A stretch of DNA of 62,000 nt from Acanthaster planci (taxonomy: Eukaryota; Echinodermata; Asteroidea; Valvatida; Acanthasteridae), in the NCBI RefSeq assembly GCF_001949145.1, contig NW_019091364.1, positions 1,248,691 through 1,310,690 of the forward strand. Reading direction: 5' to 3'. Shown here piece by piece: positions 25,601-35,099 of the stretch (its first letter is position 1; each line of letters opens with the position of its first letter). The position numbers and the translations under genes were made by a program. The notes beneath the pieces were generated by a model. The model was not told where the DNA came from. It saw nothing but the letters and a program-made list of their open reading frames with translations, and ran no database searches.

Positions 25601-28600
25601 GATTGAGATGGTACAATCCAAGTGGGGCTTGGCATTTGCTGCCGTCATCATGATCATGTCGTCTCTCTCCATGTCTGTGGGTATCTGCCTCATGTTTGGC
25701 CTCACCCCCTCCCTTAGTGGCAGGTAAGACACACATGTCCCCGTCTGCTCGTCCTAATCTCCTGAACTTTCTTCTGCGAAGAAACTTCCAAAATCCTTTA
25801 AAATCCAACAAAATCTGAATATCACACCCCATGTCAAAGTGGCTGGGTCCTATCATCCAGACTCCATCAAAATGCAGCAGAAGCAGTGTATAGATCTCAC
25901 TGTACCCTCAGCAACATAGATCTTCCATGTCATCTCTAAGCCATAAGAAGCCCTTAAGGTTAATATTGATGAAATAGGTTGGCCCACAAAAGTATTCATT
26001 CTACCATTTAAAATCTAGGGATTGATTTTCTAATATATGTTTTGTCATTGTCAAGCAGAATTTGTTTCTTTGTTTTTTCCCGCTTAGCGAGGTATTCCCG
26101 TATCTGGTGATCATAATTGGGCTGGAGAATATCCTCGTCTTCACCAAGTCAGTAGTCTCCACTCCAGTCCACTTGGCCGTCAACATCCGAATTGCGCAGG
26201 GTGAGGCTTGATTCGGTTGCACCAAGAAGTTACAATCACGGATAGGATTTTTTGCATCTGTTTCTTTCTGGAACCTTCCAAAATCCTCCACTTAGCAGGA
26301 AACCTTTGGCATCGCCTTCAAGTTTGGATTTTCAAGGGACCTCAGTCCCCATGTACAGTGATACTGATTCGGCTGGGATGCTAAACTGGAAATTGTTTTA
26401 AGTTTTGACCACTCAACAATAGCCTAGCTGTTTTTCATGTTTGTCTCCTCGCAGGTCTGAGCAAAGAAGGATGGTCGATCACCAAGAACCTGTGTGCAGA
26501 GCTGCTGGTCGTTCTCATTGCATTCTTCACCCTTGTTCCAGCCATTCAGGTATTGTTAAGCACCACAGTGAGCTTCTTTCACCGTGTTCGCCCGAGCGTG
26601 GGCCAAGAATAATAGCTGAAAAGCGGACTGAGGATCTCAATTTTTATGGCGGCTTTTACTGCTTCCCGTAGCGAAGAGGTTAAGCACCACAGTGAGCTAG
26701 TTGGGTATTCAAATAGCGCAGCCCAAAGTGAAGTGCGTCCAAGGTCATTCAGACGCACATGCAAAATCTGCCCACTCAGCGCAACCCTAAGAGGACTCGC
26801 ACGTGTGTTTTGTTACGAGTATTAGTAGCCTGATGATCAGGGATAATTATAAGAAGTGCCTGGTAATCCATCTTTACGTAAAGACAATCCTCATTAAAAA
26901 TTGTCAGACAAGGAGAAAACTTATAGCAGTGTCTTAAGAATCTTAGCTTCACTCTAATTAGTAATAAAAACAGACTGATTAATTTTTCGTCATTACAAAG
27001 AACTGTCTCGTTACTTTTGAAATCGGTGAGATAAATAACTTCTTTGATACTCCTTTGTTTCTGTCTTTTGTTCTTGACAGGAATTTTGTGTCTTCGCCTT
27101 GGTTGGCTTAATGACAGATTTCTTCCTTCAGATGTTCTACTTTGTCCCCGTTTTGTCAGTTGACATTCGTAGAATGGAGGTACGTAAAACTGTTCAAAAA
27201 GAAATGTTGAAATTTTGAGGTAAAAACTGTTATTAGCTTATAAATACATCTGTTATGGAGATTATTCCCAGCATTTCTCTTTGATCTCAACTGCTGTACA
27301 TTTTTTTTGGTTTAGTTATCAGATCTGAGCCGGAACAGCGTCCGACAAGAGCTTGCCGCCTCAGCGAGACTGGAGGCGGAACGACCCCCGACCCCAACAC
27401 AGGGCCGTCACATGACCCGCTCCAAGTCAGCCCCCAGGTCCCTGAACAAGATGAGTTACGTCTCGACGCACAGCCAGCCGGGCTACAACTACCCAGGCAG
27501 TTCCCGACGGTTGGCCACGTTGCCACTGCACACAACTAGGAGTAGGGTCCCGCGCCGGCTCAAGTTCATCTATTTCTGGGCCAGCACCAGACTGATGCAG
27601 AGACTAATTATGGTAAGAGTGTCATTGTTTACATCAGGCAAACCTTGCTATGCTTAGAAAATGTAGTTGCAAATCCAGAAGGGAATCTCCAAAAGATCAC
27701 AGATCACCAGTCAGTTGATTGAAAATGACAGAACAGCATCTAAACTGATTATTTTGCACCTGATAGCTCTAATTTGACTTGACTTTGACTTATTCGACTC
27801 TTTCCAGGCTGCATCTATTGTATGGATCATTCTCACCAGTATGTTCATGTACAAGTCTGGCCTCGTCACCCACCTGACCGACACCAGACTAAACCAGTCC
27901 ACGCCCATGGAACTTCACGAGATACTGACCCTGCAGAATGAACCCTCCAAGTTGCCCCTCGAGGCTCCGCCCCTAGAAAAGGGCACTGTGGACCCCGTGC
28001 AGCATGCCGTGGAGGGTGTTCCCTCCGACACGGACTCAAGGAAGAAATCCCGAATGCAGGCCATCGCGGACCAGCTGATGAGCTTGACGGAGGGGAGTAG
28101 CAGCTGGGCGTGGCAGCAGGAGAGTGTGAGAAGGGCGGGTCAGCAGGGGGACCTTTGGCGGAAGCTGTCCTTGTGGCACTGGCCAACGTTGTTTGGCTGC
28201 TACAACATCAGTCTTCACGGAAAGTGAGTCCCGACAAAATTAATGTTCTGCATTTTCAACCCCCCCACCATGGACATTTGGAGGTACAGGAAGTGAGAGT
28301 ATGCTACTTTTTAGCACTCTGTATAAAAATACTCGCCAACTCAAATGCTTCGTGAGCTATTGAAGGCCCCAAAAGGTCACAGTAGTTTATTGTTATTGTT
28401 ACAATCCCTCAGTGGATGTTTTGAGGATTTTGCTTCATCTCCATTCCCATCCCTTCAAGAAGTATCCCGACTTGTCATGGACTGTCTGTTTTGAGCAACA
28501 AGTGTTTCTAACTGAAGGGGCCATTTTAGCTTGGCAAACATTTTAGTAAGGGAGAACCTTGTATTTCCAAGCTGTTTTAAACTGGAAGCAATCTGTTACG

Positions 28601-31600
28601 GCATTTTCAATCCTTCCAAGTCTTTAACCTGCTACCTACCAACCAGCTCTCTGTCTTGTTGGCAAATCCTGTTGAAGAAATCTGACAACATTTTCACAAA
28701 ATACTGATTTATCGCTATATCAGGTATATCAGCATCCTCCCGCCTTCCTACATGAACATCAACATCAATCCAGAAGATGCCGTGGCACTGCGCCACAAGC
28801 AGGAGAGAGAACGTGCCGCCAAGTGGTACAGCAGTCTTGACCCGGACTCCCGCGTGCTGCCCTACGACCCGGACTTCTACACGGAGTGGATCGACGAGCA
28901 GGGCGTGGTGCACATGGTCCCCCTCTACCAGGCCTCCCCGCTGGACTACTACATGACCATGACGCTGGGCATCCTGAGCGGGGCGTCGTCCGTCATCCTG
29001 GTCATCCTCCTCTTCAAGTGCGCGGTGCTGGTGCGGCTGCGGAGGGCGCGGTACAAGAGGGGCAAGCACGAGGACATCCTGAAGCGGGTGGTCATGAAGA
29101 AGTCCTGTGAGTCGGTGCCGTGGGTGCTCATGGGTCACCAGCAGGTAAGACGCCAGTTGCTTGCAGCCGTGTTGTATTCGAGTCCATCAAAAATCTCAGT
29201 ATTAGGCCATCACAAGTCATTCAGTCTTAAGCCAATTCACAAGCTATTCAAATGAGCTGTGACAAAGGCATTCTTCTGTCATTGTTTACCCTGTTACTTA
29301 TGACTGGCCTTGTGAAGGGACTTGTGACTGGCCCTGTGTTTGTTCACCCTGTTACTTGTAACGGACCTTGTGAGAGGAATTTATGGACTCGACTATGGCA
29401 ATGGAGCATTGCTTAAAAGGCTTTCTCTTGGTTGATATATTAAGCAAGCCTCTCCTATAATGCAGTCGTCAGAACTAAAAGAAATTGTTTTCTGGTTGTA
29501 TTCATGAGTGAGATGAAGTTGATTTTCTCGAGGCCGTTATTATAGATTGGCTTACATGTACATGAAATAAATGTACAAAGTTTCCTTAGCAAAGCCTTGT
29601 TCGGCTGTTTGTTGAAGTTGAGTTTTTTATTTTCATTTACGTAAAATTAGTGTTTCTGTTCTTAATTGTCCTAAAAATGTGAGTTAATTCCCTCTGTTAA
29701 ATTTACAGAGATAGCATTGTACTGCTTAGTCTGAAATGGACTGTAGTCAGGTAAAGTGGTATTCCCTTCGTTAATTTGTGGCAAGATGGAGTGTATTGTG
29801 TGCACGGTTGGCACAAAATGGAGATGTTTTCATGTTAGACGCAAGTCAACTTCTTGCCTTGCCTGTGCAGGAGATTGAGTGTTTATCCAGCGAGGGGGCG
29901 TGGATAGCCAGCTGTTGTCTGGGGGGTGAAATCCGCATCTGGGATGGTAGTAGCGGAGAGTGTACAATCTGCATTGACAGACACAGGTGAGGAAGAGAGT
30001 CAAGATGGCCCTGTGCATGAAACTGACCTCTAATGGATCACATCCCGGTCCAACAAGGGGGCTGTTCAATCAAATTTGGGTATAAACTATTGATCAAAAG
30101 AGATCTGAAAATCCTTCAAAACAGTTGCCCTGGAAAGTCACAGAGACGTCCCAGAAAAGTGCAAAATGATAGGGCGCCCAGGAATCCTGCTGTCAGGGGA
30201 TAAAGTCATGGATGCCAGGATCATGCTAGGCGTATTTTTGATAAGTCACTTTTTTGTCAGAACAGAATAATGATAAATTTACAGGCTATCCTTGTCAGTC
30301 AATGGTAATGGTTATTGCAGTCTTCCAGTTCATAATACCAAGCAATGTTTCTCTGCAAAGCGACATTAAATGTCATAGAAATTGTTATATTTTAGTCCTG
30401 GAAAATTCATTCAGTCTGGTTTTTTCAGATTTCTGTAGGAATCCTATATTTAATGTGTGTTTATGCTGATGATGGGGTTTTATATCAACAAGAATTGTGA
30501 TTGATCAAAGATGAATTGATATTTGTTGGCTGATGCAGCTACTTCAAGAGGAGGAGACGTCTTGGCAGTAGCAGCGCTAGGACTCGTCACGGCTCTGGAG
30601 GAGGAGAAGCATTTTTGAGATCAGTGACTGACTTCAGCATCAAGGAGAAGTCCAACACCTACCCCCTCAGCCGGAGAAATGGTTACTCCCAGAACCAGGT
30701 AGACCTCTCAGGGGCCATCTGCACAGACTTTGGCTCCAGCAGGAGCTCCGTGGAAGTCGGAAGCAGTTGCCAAGATGACCGGTTGTCATCCGGGGTGTAC
30801 AGTGGGTCCGTGGGGTCCCAAAGCATGGAGCAGGATTTGAGCAGCTGCTCAGGCACGCCAAGGAGCTCTGGGAATGGTTACGACTTCCGGACACTCGTGG
30901 ATGCCTATCTGATGCAAGAGCAGCATCGCTATGGCAACAGTCTAGTCGAAGATGAAGATGATGAGGGATTGGATGATGTGTATCCAGACTTACCCTCCCC
31001 ACCCATCATGCATAGGTCTGGTTCCCAGAACATCACAACCATCAATGAATTTAGGGGCAGCTTCAGAGGTCGGACTGCCTCAACGGGGTCTATGGGGCTG
31101 AGGTTCGAATCCAGCCAAAGTCCCAGGGAGCCAGTCAGCCGGAGCCCCACCCCATATGCCAGCCGGAATCGGTTCTCCTTTGACGAAGAGTTGTTGAGAC
31201 AGTGCGGGGCAGGGGGCGATGCCGGGATGACCTCTCCGTTGGACGGTGTTCTGCCTCCACCCATCTGGTGCTTGGTGTGCAGTGATCACATGGTGGTGGT
31301 TGGATGTAGCAACGGAAGAATAGAGGTATGACAGTGTTGAAGTCGAGACCAACACAAGACCAGACTCAAGACCAGTCACAAGTATCAGGATGAGCTACGA
31401 CCAAGAACTGTTTCTGTTGCAATTCACCTGGATAGCTTGTGACATCCTGCTGGCGGTCTTGCGTTGGTGTCGTGATGGGTCTTGCAGGGCCTTAAATACA
31501 ATGCTGGCTGCTAGCTGTCAGTGTCTTCATCATAACAGACCCCGTTCGTGCTGTGCACCACCGATGCGAGGCTTGGTCTGAGAAAAGTGGGCGTCACTTT

Positions 31601-34600
31601 TGTGGAATTACTAAGCATATAAGCGTGCTTAAAAATGAAACGTGATGATATACTGCAACGGGTGACCACTGAAAATATTACATTGCTTGTGTTGCTCAAG
31701 ACCAGTTCTTGAGCTGCTTGTACTTATAGCGGCTATGGCTTGAAATATCACAGGCACCTGTGCTGCCCCTAGCCACAGCCAGTTGATTCAGACAAGGCTT
31801 CAGCCAATGTCTACTGAGCAAGGGAATCTACTAAGTAGTATTTTCTGCCAACCAGTTTCAACAATTTTGTTCTTTTTTTTAACTCAGATGTGGGATTCAG
31901 GGTCAGGCTTCCTACTGGGCTCCTACGAGGATAACCCCATCGGAGCGACCGGCCTGACCATTACCGGTACCCACCTGGTGGTTGCCAGACTCAACGGCAG
32001 TCTAGACTTCTTGGACCTGGTCACCCATCACTCCATTCACCTTAACCAGGCCATGGTCAGTGACTTTCTTGCCAGTGATCACAGGGGTAAGCCTGGGTTG
32101 TTTTTTGTGTTTGTGGTTAGGGTCATTGTCTACATGTAATGTTACCGTACTTGATTGTTGAACTTTCCTGCAGAATAATTTTTGTGAACTCTTAAAAATT
32201 CCGTTTCATCAGCATTGTGAGGTTGATTTTTTTTGTGTGTGTTTGTTCAATAAATCTTGGAATTTGTTGTTTTATCCTGCATTAAAATTTAAGGACCAAT
32301 CAAATTTACAGACAAATCTTGGTCAAAACATGGGATATGGATTTCATACTTATTTTCTTCTTCTTGTAGGTAAGATGAGGAGTTTCTCCATCTCAGAGTT
32401 TGTGCCACTTGGGGGTGCTATCTTCTGCTCTAAGCAAGCCTCAGTACAGGCGCACCAGCAGCCAATCAATGATGTGCAGGTGGCCAGGGACCAGGTGGTT
32501 ACCGCCAGTCAGGACCACACGTTGAAGGTGAGATCACTGGTAGCCTGCAAGAGATCACTGGTAGCCTGCAAGAGATCACTGGTAGTCTGAGAGATCACTG
32601 GTAGTCTGAGAGATCACTGGTTGTCCGCCCAAGATCAGTGATAGTATGAGAGATATCAGTGGTAGTCTGAGAGGTCACTGGTTATCTGCCCAAGATCAGT
32701 GATAGTATGAGAGATACCAGTGGTAGTCTGAGAGATCACTGGTTATCTGCCCAAGATCAGTGATAGTATGAGAGAGATTACTGTATTTTGTTTGTATCTT
32801 TGATTGCAGGTGTTCCGATTGGAAGATTCGCTTTGTACCTACACCTTACGAGGCCACACAGGCAGCGTAACCACACTCTATGTAGATAAAGTAAGCCATT
32901 GAATGTGATCATTCCTTAATTCAACAAGTGATGGGCCTCAAACTGAACTAAGAGAGGGCGCTATTTCCTCAGCAAGAGAGGCTCCTTTGGTACTAAGTGC
33001 CTGTCGCTGGTTCACGAACGACCAGGAAATGAGCGCATCGTTACCAACAAAATGAATACTCCCAACCAATGCGGCTCTTTTCAACTGATGAAGGCGTGCT
33101 TCTGCTTGAGGCAGACAGTCTTTCTAAACTTCATCAAATTTCTTTAGGCATAGACACCTTTGAATCATAATGGACAGTGCATGTAATGTATCACAGAAAA
33201 GTAAGGACCGTTGGAATTTGGAGAAGTTTTTATTTTTGCTTCTTTTTGTAGAACAACTCTTACCAAATCGCCAGTGGATCCGACGACGGCATGGTGCGGT
33301 TGTGGGACACGCTAACCGGCGTCTGTCTGCACTCGCTCTGGGGTCATGTCAGCACGGTTCTGTCAGTCACACTCAGCCGGGATCATGTGATCAGTGTGGG
33401 CATGGATAACAGACTCTGCGTCTGGAAGCGTCGGCGGGGACGCATGATACATGTCATACAGCTGGTGAGTGAATGGTAGCTAGAGGGCGCTGTCTAGCAA
33501 GCCAATAAATAAATACCACCCGTCTTACTTCATGTGCATACCAATGACAGCCAAGTAGACTGGTACCCATACCCTTCATCAAATACTAATTTTTTGTCAC
33601 TTCTCAAATATTTCGAATTATACTTTCCAATTTTTTTGTTATATGCAGTGAATCAAAAGCAGTATTTTCTTCTAGAATGTGAAGAGAGCAGCACTGTTAT
33701 TAGGAAATATACCAAATGAAGGTGGGGAAATGATATTCATCACCAGCGCCATCTGCTTCCTTGCACTTTGGCTTTGTCGGATGACGTAACTTTTTTTTCT
33801 TTTTGTGGGCCACCTTGAACATGTTCCTAGTCATCACTTTGAGGTCACAAACACTTTTCTTGTTCAGGCTTGCTAAAATTGTAAGCATGGAAGACCCAGT
33901 TCTAGACTCAAGATTCAGATCAAACCCCACATTTCTGTAATGTTTCATTCTTTACGGCAGTCCAGTAGTTTACATTGCAGGTTAATGTATAACCGCTTGG
34001 TGCCAGGGTTTCCGGTACTGGACTCTTTGGGTTTATATGCAAAGCTGGGCTGCCGGAAATCGGACAATAGAGCTTGGCCTTGTTACAAAAGACCGTACTC
34101 AGAGCAAAAGACCGAGCTGACATTTTTTCAGTTGTCAATAGCGGAGGTAATCTGTCATTGTTTTGAATGATTATACCATTGCTTGTGGCATTCAGCGCGA
34201 GCGGATTACCACTGGGGACAAAAACTCTCCATGGATGAGTGATACAATATCGCTGCATGCTAATCTGGTCCGCATTTGAAAAGACGCCAGCAGTGCATTG
34301 GGCCAGTTTCAGGAACAAAAGAAAATTACATAACACTGCACAATCTGGTCTTTCTTTACAAGGCAGCAGGCCTGGCTGAAATACTCAGCTGTCAATAGAT
34401 GTTGTCAGTCAAGATTAAAGTAGCCACCAGACAGTCATTCGTGAGGGTGTAAATGTCCAAAAAATGAAGTTAAGAATTTTTAAAGAATTTTGGAACTGGA
34501 AATCTTGAAAATCCCCCTGGTATATGTCATGCAACTTCAAATTAAACCTGCAGTATATGGTTAAGAATACCAATCCTTTAACTATCTTTTTATAACTTGC

Positions 34601-35099
34601 CACTTAGAAAACTGGAAATTGAAAGTAAGTTTATTGATTCCTTTTACTTTGCTGCAGGACCCAGGGTGTACTGGAACTGTTGCCACTTTGTCCAACAATC
34701 ACATGGTTACGGGTGGACAGGTAATGACACTCAGACAGATTAAAGCTGTCATGGAAATCAATCACTTAATTTCAGGTTGTTAAATTTCAGGGGGAAAAAA
34801 AAAAGAGGACACTCAGTGTCAGTTGATGGAATTCCATGGAGAATTTAACCTGGGAAAACCCTGAAAGCCCAATTCATTTTTGTATTAATTCAGTCGATTT
34901 TGGTTCATTTATTTTCCAGGGCTATTTGGCAGTCTGGGACATTTTCCACGGAGAACCAATCAGGGTTGTAGAGCTGGGTGGGGGCGAGCAAGCAGTACGA
35001 CAGATTGTAGTCACCGATCAGGGTAGAGCCGTTGTCTGCGACTACGGACGGGAACTCCGATTGGTTACTTTCCCATCTGAACTCAAGAAGACAGATTGA
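16536..35099 (+). CDS. SCAP: SREBP cleavage-activating protein (SCAP), complete, 21 coding exons
   Basis: Joins 16536-16654, 21541-21682, 23106-23263, 23532-23731, 24297-24514, 24860-24938, 25597-25723, 26088-26200, 26455-26549, 27081-27179, 27316-27612, 27808-28223, 28724-29144, 29871-29986, 30539-31325, 31888-32086, 32370-32527, 32810-32890, 33252-33464, 34658-34720 and 34920-35099. This is 4281 nt, 1426 aa, against 1279 in human. SCAP is the ER sterol sensor that escorts SREBP to the Golgi. TM1 is at about 26-40. The sterol-sensing domain spans about 280-450, with Y300, L317 and D445 matching human Insig-binding Y298, L315 and D443. The COPII signal MELSDL is at 449-454, TM7 at about 550-568, a long lumenal loop follows, TM8 is at about 767-791, and WD repeats run from about 829 to the end. 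The greater length lies mainly in a Ser-rich insert in the WD domain. All splice phases agree. Identification is firm; small exon-edge errors are possible. Confidence 0.95.
16655..21540 (+). other. SCAP: SCAP intron 1
   Basis: 4.9 kb, the largest SCAP intron. It contains a MITE at 16875-17123 and a weak inverted repeat around 20598-20690 (ggaaccaaaatgg / ccattttggtccc). Otherwise AT-rich, with gtacatgta words. Confidence 0.8.
16875..17123. mobile_element. MITE family copy 2 with GGGTAAT-xCCAGAAAT termini
   Basis: The termini GGGTAATACCAGAAATTAGG and, on the other strand, GGGTAATTCCAGAAATCAGG are inverted repeats extending to GGGGTCCA. 249 bp. A related, reversed copy is at 13239-13512. Confidence 0.82.
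21541..21682 (+). CDS. SCAP: SCAP coding exon 2 (start of lumenal loop 1)
   Basis: Encodes [16 protein letters not shown], almost the same as human YPLLKLPLPGTGPVEF, so the exon is unmistakable. Acceptor CCTATCACAG, donor TGG|GTAAGT, phase 0. Confidence 0.93.
21798..21844. repeat. SCAP: Perfect 21-bp-arm hairpin
   Basis: The arm gcttagagcattcagcatgc (21799-21818) and its exact complement (21824-21843) surround a 5-bp loop tttct, extended by one more T-A pair. It lies 116 bp downstream of SCAP exon 2. Confidence 0.93.
22531..22768. mobile_element. MITE-like element with about 68-bp inverted termini
   Basis: The arms 22531-22598 and 22700-22768 are inverted repeats at roughly 80% match. They share GTGATTCGGGGCAAGCTTTC exactly and AAC(G/A)TAACAATTT at the outer ends. 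238 bp. No clear target-site duplication. Confidence 0.82.
23106..23263 (+). CDS. SCAP: SCAP coding exon 3 (lumenal loop 1)
   Basis: Encodes [19 protein letters not shown] and [10 protein letters not shown], parallel to human VAYVQQIFVKSSVFPWHKN and RSPLSRAFQL. The acceptor AAAAACAG at 23105 keeps phase 0. The nearer AG at 23111-23112 would break the frame. Confidence 0.88.
23532..23731 (+). CDS. SCAP: SCAP coding exon 4 (lumenal loop 1)
   Basis: Encodes [12 protein letters not shown] and [17 protein letters not shown], matching human CLLLSPGNFWQNDWERF. Acceptor GCCCGTCTAG, donor AAAG|GTGAAG, phase 1. Confidence 0.9.
23732..24296 (+). other. SCAP: SCAP intron 4
   Basis: 565 bp. Near its start, cggctgtggctagg (23784-23797) begins a short repeat also found, reversed, at 31747-31785. 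Confidence 0.6.
24297..24514 (+). CDS. SCAP: SCAP coding exon 5 (end of lumenal loop 1)
   Basis: Encodes [20 protein letters not shown] and [20 protein letters not shown], matching human [20 protein letters not shown]. The donor is CAG|GTAAAG, phase 0. Confidence 0.93.
24860..24938 (+). CDS. SCAP: SCAP coding exon 6 (TM2, YIYFS)
   Basis: 79 nt encoding [19 protein letters not shown], the first helix of the sterol-sensing domain. It includes the Tyr (residue 300) that matches human Y298, needed for Insig binding. Donor GTAAGT, phase 1. Confidence 0.93.
24939..25596 (+). other. SCAP: SCAP intron 6 with TTTCAGCT repeats
   Basis: 658 bp. Between 25124 and 25260 the word (t)ttcagct(t/g) occurs about seven times in a T-rich context, each resembling a 3' splice site. 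The true acceptor for exon 7 is at 25596. Confidence 0.6.
25597..25723 (+). CDS. SCAP: SCAP coding exon 7 (sterol-sensing domain)
   Basis: Encodes [19 protein letters not shown] and [15 protein letters not shown], a very close match to human SCAP. L317 matches human L315. Acceptor TATTTGCCAG, donor CAG|GTAAGA. Confidence 0.95.
26088..26200 (+). CDS. SCAP: SCAP coding exon 8 (sterol-sensing domain)
   Basis: Encodes [18 protein letters not shown] and [20 protein letters not shown], the signature SSD stretch (human EIFPYLVVVIGLENVLVL). Donor CAGG|GTGAGG, phase 1. Confidence 0.95.
26455..26549 (+). CDS. SCAP: SCAP coding exon 9 (sterol-sensing domain)
   Basis: Encodes [20 protein letters not shown] and [11 protein letters not shown], matching human LSSESWSIMKNMATELGIIL. 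Donor CAG|GTATTG, phase 0. Confidence 0.95.
27081..27179 (+). CDS. SCAP: SCAP coding exon 10 (TM6, D445, start of MELSDL)
   Basis: Encodes [19 protein letters not shown] and [11 protein letters not shown]445 matches human D443 and the exon ends inside the COPII-binding MELADL-type signal. Donor GAG|GTACGT, phase 0. Confidence 0.95.
27316..27612 (+). CDS. SCAP: SCAP coding exon 11 (cytosolic loop 6)
   Basis: Starts LSDLSRN, completing MELSDL. It then encodes a basic, Ser/Pro-rich cytosolic loop and ends [20 protein letters not shown], like human KRLRVVYFLARTRLAQRLIM. Donor ATG|GTAAGA, phase 0. Confidence 0.93.
27808..28223 (+). CDS. SCAP: SCAP coding exon 12 (TM7, lumenal loop 7)
   Basis: Encodes [19 protein letters not shown] (TM7), a poorly conserved lumenal stretch, then [20 protein letters not shown], close to human [20 protein letters not shown]. 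Donor GGAAA|GTGAGT, phase 2. Confidence 0.93.
28224..28723 (+). other. SCAP: SCAP intron 12
   Basis: 500 bp, nothing distinctive. Confidence 0.5.
28724..29144 (+). CDS. SCAP: SCAP coding exon 13 (end of loop 7, TM8)
   Basis: Begins [20 protein letters not shown], like human YISLLPVIPVTLRLNPREAL, then TM8 (about [20 protein letters not shown]) and a basic cytosolic run. It is markedly GC-richer than its neighbours, about the richest coding segment in the window. Donor CAG|GTAAGA. Confidence 0.9.
29145..29870 (+). other. SCAP: SCAP intron 13
   Basis: 726 bp. The stretch 29280-29375 contains an imperfect internal duplication (accctgttacttatgactgg / accctgttacttgtaacgga). Confidence 0.5.
29871..29986 (+). 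CDS. SCAP: SCAP coding exon 14 (first WD repeat)
   Basis: Encodes [20 protein letters not shown] and [11 protein letters not shown], matching human [20 protein letters not shown]. Acceptor CTGTGCAG, donor ACAG|GTGAGG, phase 2. Confidence 0.93.
29987..30538 (+). other. SCAP: SCAP intron 14
   Basis: 552 bp of AT-rich sequence, nothing distinctive. Confidence 0.5.
30539..31325 (+). CDS. SCAP: SCAP coding exon 15 (large Ser-rich insert in WD domain)
   Basis: 787 nt, the longest exon. It begins with a basic run ([11 protein letters not shown]), continues with Ser/Gly-rich low-complexity sequence and an acidic patch ([19 protein letters not shown]), and ends [20 protein letters not shown], a WD strand that aligns with human SIWSLELQGNLIVVGRSSG. 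The insert corresponds to the RRRDSGVGS-type insert of human SCAP but is longer. Confidence 0.93.
31326..31887 (+). other. SCAP: SCAP intron 15
   Basis: 562 bp. Contains short (caagaccag) repeats near 31350-31380 and a small inverted repeat at 31725-31785 (ggctatggct / agccacagcc) related to sequence at about 23784. Confidence 0.5.
31888..32086 (+). CDS. SCAP: SCAP coding exon 16 (WD repeat)
   Basis: Encodes [17 protein letters not shown] and [18 protein letters not shown], matching human [19 protein letters not shown]. Acceptor TTTAACTCAG, donor GGG|GTAAGC, phase 1. Confidence 0.93.
32370..32527 (+). CDS. SCAP: SCAP coding exon 17 (WD repeat)
   Basis: Encodes [20 protein letters not shown] and QDHTLK, matching human AHQKPITALKAAAGRLVTGS. 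Its donor AAG|GTGAGATC runs straight into an intronic minisatellite. Confidence 0.93.
32527..32778. repeat. SCAP: Intronic minisatellite starting at the SCAP exon 17 donor
   Basis: About ten units of 19-21 bp (gagatcactggtagtctga and variants), later in a higher-order form of about 60 bp that includes gcccaagatcagtgatagta. The first unit begins within the 5' splice site (gtgagatcactgg). Confidence 0.92.
32810..32890 (+). CDS. SCAP: SCAP coding exon 18 (WD repeat)
   Basis: 81 nt encoding [20 protein letters not shown], close to human [20 protein letters not shown]. Acceptor TTGATTGCAG, donor AAA|GTAAGC, phase 0. Confidence 0.95.
33252..33464 (+). CDS. SCAP: SCAP coding exon 19 (WD repeats)
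   Basis: Encodes [20 protein letters not shown] and [15 protein letters not shown], two canonical GH-to-WD type blades. Acceptor TTTTTGTAG, donor CTG|GTGAGT, phase 0. Confidence 0.94.
33465..34657 (+). other. SCAP: SCAP intron 19
   Basis: 1.2 kb with no recognisable gene or repeat. Open stretches at 33920-34336 on the minus strand do not look coding. Confidence 0.5.
34658..34720 (+). CDS. SCAP: SCAP coding exon 20
   Basis: 63 nt encoding [21 protein letters not shown], parallel to human [20 protein letters not shown]. Phase 0 on both sides. Confidence 0.93.
34920..35099 (+). CDS. SCAP: SCAP coding exon 21 (last WD repeat, stop)
   Basis: Encodes [19 protein letters not shown], then [20 protein letters not shown], and ends at TGA 35097-35099. 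It matches the human C terminus (RQILVLDAAAIVCNFGSEL). Confidence 0.95.
   Translation, partial: GYLAVWDIFHGEPIRVVELGGGEQAVRQIVVTDQGRAVVCDYGRELRLVTFPSELKKTD

Larger units (their letters stand above)
25724..27080 (+). other. SCAP: SCAP introns 7 to 9
   Basis: Introns 25724-26087, 26201-26454 and 26550-27080. No repeat or other gene stands out. taagcaccacagtgagct is repeated at about 26557 and 26681. Confidence 0.5.

Noticed and set aside
31098-31116. tRNA B-box-like word aggttcgaatccagcc
   Set aside because: It lies inside SCAP coding exon 15 with no A box or cloverleaf; coincidence.
33920-34336. 138-codon minus-strand frame in SCAP intron 19
   Set aside because: No similarity to any family I know and antisense to a well-supported gene.
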